A stretch of 64,000 nt of DNA. Source: Thermoplasmatales archaeon. GTDB lineage: Archaea; Thermoplasmatota; Thermoplasmata; Thermoplasmatales; Thermoplasmataceae. Shown here one piece after another: positions 60,895 to 64,000 of the stretch. The translations under genes and the position numbers were made by a program. The notes under the pieces are model-generated. The model did not search any database. It worked only from the letters and a program-made list of their open reading frames with translations, and was not told where the DNA came from. The first letter of the stretch is position 1, and every line of letters begins with the position of its first letter. Location: contig CP060531.1 of NCBI GenBank assembly GCA_016806715.1, positions 1,659,966-1,723,965 on the forward strand, given 5' to 3'.

Positions 60895-61182
60895 TTAGTT
60901 CTTCTTTGTTTCTTTGGCAAGATCCAATGCCAAATTTTCATAAATCTTGCTGAGTTTCTTTATCGATCTCTTCACGGCGGCCTGTGGTTTCCCGGTTTTA
61001 ACTTTCACATATATCTGGGGATTATCTATAACGGGATGTTTGATATAGTAATGTGATTCAGACACCTGGTCATCATGGAGTATTTCCTCAACAATTGGCC
61101 TCAGAAGCGCATTATCATAGTTCAGCATCTCAAGTGTCATGGAATCTTTATCTTTTTCCATGACTCTGAATTTTGAATCCAT
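60895..61182 (-). CDS. rpo11: RNA polymerase subunit Rpo11 (RpoL)
   Basis: 95 residues of the RPB11/RPAC2/AC19 family, which dimerises with Rpo3. MTLEMLNYDNALLRPIVEEIL, then SESHYYIKHPVIDNPQIYVKVKTG match the L subunit alpha-like fold. The start ATG at 61182 is preceded by AT-rich DNA (TTATAAATG-like). It is co-directional with the tRNA methyltransferase downstream. Confidence 0.92.
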   Translation of the reverse strand: MDSKFRVMEKDKDSMTLEMLNYDNALLRPIVEEILHDDQVSESHYYIKHPVIDNPQIYVKVKTGKPQAAVKRSIKKLSKIYENLALDLAKETKKN

Positions 61183-61651
61183 AACCCTTCATTTATAAGG
61201 CATATATTATTCTTGTTTATTGTATACGACATAAGGCTCCGAACGTCGTGAATAAGTTTTTGTCAATTGAAGTGCAAAGGTCAGCGCAGCTGCTATTTTG
61301 CTTGAAGGTTCCGTGAGCATTTCCGGTTTAAGAACCTGTAAGACTGCAAACGTAACATGGCTTAGTCAGTGAAATGGTATCTTCTTTCACCATTCTATTT
61401 TCACGAGGTTTCATCGTGAATGGAAATTAGAATCTGGAATAGAGGAGAATGCACCGAACATATGACTGCAAAAACCGGGGTCACTCTGCTCAACTTATGA
61501 TGGGGTATCTGTTCAGCAACTCTAATTCTACTATACGAGGGGGTAGGGTACAATAAAGCTGTGGTGGTATCCGCTCCATAATTCCGCTCTGTCTGGGGGA
61601 CCTGAAAGTATAAATATAGGTAATATTTGTAGTCAGCGGGGAGGTGTCTAT
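61183..61651. other. intergenic region, nothing firm
   Basis: 469 nt between rpo11 and the micro-gene at 61652. A TATA-like AGTATAAATATAGG at about 61607-61620 and GGGGAGGTG at about 61638-61646 belong to the micro-gene. The rest contains short non-conserved frames, including a minus-strand frame 61401-61658 that has no supporting start signal and overlaps that promoter. No tRNA or repeat seen. Confidence 0.4.
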
Positions 61652-61723
61652 ATGTCATTTGTTACAAAAAGAAGGGACTTCGACGATGATGATGACGAAG
61701 ATGACTTCGACGATGATGATTAA
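61652..61723 (+). CDS. 23-residue acidic micro-protein
   Basis: The product starts MSFVTKRRDF and continues almost entirely with Asp and one Glu (12 Asp in the last 15 residues, with one Phe). The strong ribosome binding site GGGGAGGTG is 5 nt before the ATG, and a TATA element sits about 35 nt upstream of it. Such signals are good evidence that it is expressed. The sequence resembles acidic tails that mimic nucleic acid or bind basic proteins. I do not recognise the family. Confidence 0.6.
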   Translation: MSFVTKRRDFDDDDDEDDFDDDD

Positions 61724-61880
61724 TTAACCCTAATTTTCTTTGAAATATTTTCATTTCGATTCTGCCCTATTAGCTTGAGAAAAATAATACTTAAGAAAGG
61801 CGGTTTGGAGCTTTACCTCTAATGGTAAATCAGATTTCCGGAATAGTCAATGGAATTTAGTTGTGAGAGAGCATCACGGG

Positions 61881-64000
61881 ATGAATGGTTTGGAAACTTT
61901 CAGTTTACTTGATAGCAGGATAGTCGCCATGCTGGCGGAAAGGGGTATCGAAACTCCAACTATGCCGCAGGCAATGGCAATGCGGTCTATAATCGATGGC
62001 AAAGACGTCCTGCTATTATCGCCAACCGGAAGCGGCAAGACAGAGGCTGCCATCCTGCCGTTAATGCACATCTTATTGAGGGATAGCCCTCCGCCGGTAT
62101 CTGTGCTCTACATTACGCCACTAAGGGCACTTAATCGTGACATGCTGCAGCGGCTGATAGATTACGGAAGGAAGATAGGAATATCAGTGCAGGTAAGGCA
62201 CAGTGATATCGGACCTGCTGAGAAGAGGGAGATCCTGAAAAATCCGGCTGGAATACTCATAACGACGCCGGAGTCCCTGCAGATAATGCTCAACGGAAAG
62301 AATCTCAGAGAAATTATTAAAAACGTCAGGTACGTCGTCGCGGATGAACTTCACGAGCTTGCGCAGAATGAGAGGGGTTCGCAATTTTCACTGGCAATGG
62401 AAAGACTGAGGCATCTTACCGGAGGATTCCAGGCTGTTGGACTTTCGGCGACTGTCGGAAATGCAGAAGAACTCTCCCTGATGCTGAACGGTTCCGGCAA
62501 GGTAGAGATCATCAAGGCAGAAGTAGAGAAAAAGATGGATGCAACGGCAGTGATCCCTGAAAGTTCTGATAAATCAGCATCAGAAATAATGGGTTGTGAT
62601 GAACAGTATGCAGGGGCAATATTGTATGTATGGAATCTTATAGACAAAAACCCTGGAACCATTGTATTCGTGAATACGAGGAGCATAGCGGAGGATATAT
62701 CATTCAGGATTAGACTCATGATCAAGGACCCTCCCATAATGGTGCATCACGGCTCTCTTTCCAGAGATACGCGCGAGGCAGCCGAACGGGATTTTAAGAG
62801 CGGTAAGATAAAAGCGATAATCTCTACTTCATCACTTGAGCTTGGGATAGATATCGGGCTTGCAAAACTTGTGATACAGTTCAATTCCCCCAGGCAAATC
62901 AATAAGTTGCTCCAACGTGTAGGTAGGTCCGGGCACAGCCTTGAGAAGGTGTCAAGAGGCATAGTTGTCTGTACTGATGTGATAGAACTGGAGGAGGCCC
63001 TTGCAATCATCGACCAGGCGAATGCTGGCGTGCTGGAGGACATATTGATCATGAAAAATTCGCTGGCAACCATCGCAAACCAGATCATATCAGAAATACA
63101 CTTCTCCAAGGAATTAAGCGCTGATGCACTGTTTTCCCAGATCACGGCTGCATACCCATTTCGCACGCTCAGTCATGATGACTTTACCGCTCTCCTTGAA
63201 TTCCTTGCCAGAACGAGGAAAATATGGAATGATCCTCAGGTTATCCGCCGGAGAGCAGGTACACTTAGTTATTATCTCGAGAATATTTCCATGATACCGA
63301 GTGAAAAAAATTACAGGGTTATTGATATAGGTTCCAGGAAATTTATCGGAACCCTTGACGAACGATATGTTGTCAACGAGATAGAGCCCGGCAGCTACTT
63401 CGTGATCAAGGGTTCCACCTGGCGGACTGTCAGGATAGATGAGGACAGGATTTTTGTCGAGGCCTTCCCGACTGTGGCAATCGCCCCGAAATGGTCCGGT
63501 GAAGATATACCGGTACTACCGGACGTGATGGACAATATTTCAGAAATGCGTAAGAATAACCGAATTCCTGAAAATACAGACAGTTTTTCCAGGGCACTGA
63601 TGAAGGAATGGTATTCAGGGCAACTGGCATTGAAGGAACGAGTAATTATTGAGACAAAGAATGGCGAGGTGATCGTGCAGATAATATCGGGGACAAGAGC
63701 AAATTTTGCTCTTGCGGAAATTCTTACCAGTTTTATGGTATCAGTAACAGGGCAGAGCGTGGAGATGGACTATTCCCCATATCACATTTATATGAGATGC
63801 TCCCGCCAGATAATGGCTGCAGATGTGGAAAAAATTATTCGCGGCATAGATCCAGGAAGGTTAGAGGATTATATCAGGGCCGTGGCAAGGAGATCGCGTT
63901 TCTTCAACCTTGTATTCCTGTATGAAGCAAAAAAATTCGGTGTAATCAGCAAGGACGCAGATATTAGCAGAATCAGGTTTGAGAAGATTGTGGACTCCTA
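61881..64000 (+). CDS. Lhr-type superfamily 2 helicase, 3' end cut off by window
   Basis: A DNA/RNA helicase of the Lhr-core kind. Visible motifs: SPTGSGKTEAA (I), TPLRALNRD (Ia), TTPESLQ (Ib), VADELHEL (II, DELH), LSATVGN (III), VFVNTRSIAED (IV), STSSLELGIDIG (V) and LLQRVGRSGH (VI). After the RecA domains come the winged-helix and the start of the Lhr-specific beta-sheet domain. At least 706 codons are in the window. ATG 61881 is chosen; GTG 61863 is in frame and lies next to TTG, so the true start is uncertain. A 12-codon frame with its own ATG (61822-61860) precedes it in the leader. Confidence 0.92.
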   Translation, partial: MNGLETFSLLDSRIVAMLAERGIETPTMPQAMAMRSIIDGKDVLLLSPTGSGKTEAAILPLMHILLRDSPPPVSVLYITPLRALNRDMLQRLIDYGRKIGISVQVRHSDIGPAEKREILKNPAGILITTPESLQIMLNGKNLREIIKNVRYVVADELHELAQNERGSQFSLAMERLRHLTGGFQAVGLSATVGNAEELSLMLNGSGKVEIIKAEVEKKMDATAVIPESSDKSASEIMGCDEQYAGAILYVWNLIDKNPGTIVFVNTRSIAEDISFRIRLMIKDPPIMVHHGSLSRDTREAAERDFKSGKIKAIISTSSLELGIDIGLAKLVIQFNSPRQINKLLQRVGRSGHSLEKVSRGIVVCTDVIELEEALAIIDQANAGVLEDILIMKNSLATIANQIISEIHFSKELSADALFSQITAAYPFRTLSHDDFTALLEFLARTRKIWNDPQVIRRRAGTLSYYLENISMIPSEKNYRVIDIGSRKFIGTLDERYVVNEIEPGSYFVIKGSTWRTVRIDEDRIFVEAFPTVAIAPKWSGEDIPVLPDVMDNISEMRKNNRIPENTDSFSRALMKEWYSGQLALKERVIIETKNGEVIVQIISGTRANFALAEILTSFMVSVTGQSVEMDYSPYHIYMRCSRQIMAADVEKIIRGIDPGRLEDYIRAVARRSRFFNLVFLYEAKKFGVISKDADISRIRFEKIVDS

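Noticed and set aside
61401-61658. 85-codon minus-strand frame
   Set aside because: It overlaps the promoter and ribosome binding site of the acidic micro-gene and lacks any start signal or family resemblance.
1-64000. CRISPR arrays, rRNA operons, replication origin
   Set aside because: No regularly spaced direct repeats, no 16S/23S/5S segments and no clustered origin-recognition-like repeats or orc1/cdc6 gene were noticed.

Overview
The window reads as chromosome of an archaeon of the order Thermoplasmatales (Thermoplasma/Ferroplasma/Cuniculiplasma relatives). The grounds are archaeal-type information genes (L7Ae, S28e, L24e, aIF5B, Rpo11), many genes with a TATA element 22-28 nt before an ATG/GTG (leaderless transcripts), glucose dehydrogenase and KDG aldolase of the type used in the non-phosphorylated Entner-Doudoroff route, and an IS607 element plus several IS remnants. 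The genus cannot be fixed from sequence alone.

Region 1 (1-3 kb): a truncated APC-type permease, a small membrane protein and an unrecognised coiled-coil gene. Region 2 (3-19 kb) is the metabolic highlight. It is an uninterrupted storage-glucan/trehalose block: a GH15 glucoamylase, treY-treZ on the plus strand, and a five-gene minus-strand operon glgB-glgE-treS-maltokinase-treX. Together these encode TreX/TreY/TreZ (glucan to trehalose), TreS (trehalose to maltose), maltokinase and GlgE (maltose to maltose-1-phosphate to glucan), GlgB (branching) and a glucan-hydrolysing enzyme. On paper this is a closed trehalose-glycogen cycle that includes a complete GlgE pathway, best known from actinobacteria.

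Region 3 (19-39 kb) is ordinary core genome: KDG aldolase behind an 18-bp perfect palindrome; the conserved archaeal run L7Ae-S28e-L24e-NDK-aIF5B; a cation exchanger; S-adenosylmethionine decarboxylase; two regulators, one with a SufR-like cysteine cluster; a thiamine operon (thiD, a HypE/ThiL-superfamily gene, thiE); lipB; P5C dehydrogenase; PolX; an SDR; and an ABC exporter.

Region 4 (39-50 kb) is accessory. It holds small or unrecognised genes, an IS630 remnant, a transposase remnant, an integrase remnant whose 3' end runs into a tRNA-Ala(GGC) gene, and a type IV pilus/Tad-like assembly cluster of two secretion ATPases and two TadC-type membrane proteins. The second ATPase is broken by a decayed IS, so its last ~47 codons are antisense transposase sequence, and the C-terminal stump of a further ATPase lies on the far side of that IS.

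Region 5 (50-64 kb): CPA1 antiporter, NadE, FolD, glucose dehydrogenase, a complete-looking IS607 element (serine recombinase + TnpB + likely omega-RNA end), bacterial-type RibA, a methyltransferase, PurC, two unrecognised genes, a tRNA methyltransferase, Rpo11, a 23-residue acidic micro-gene with a strong ribosome binding site, and an Lhr-type helicase cut by the window end. No CRISPR array or rRNA gene was seen.
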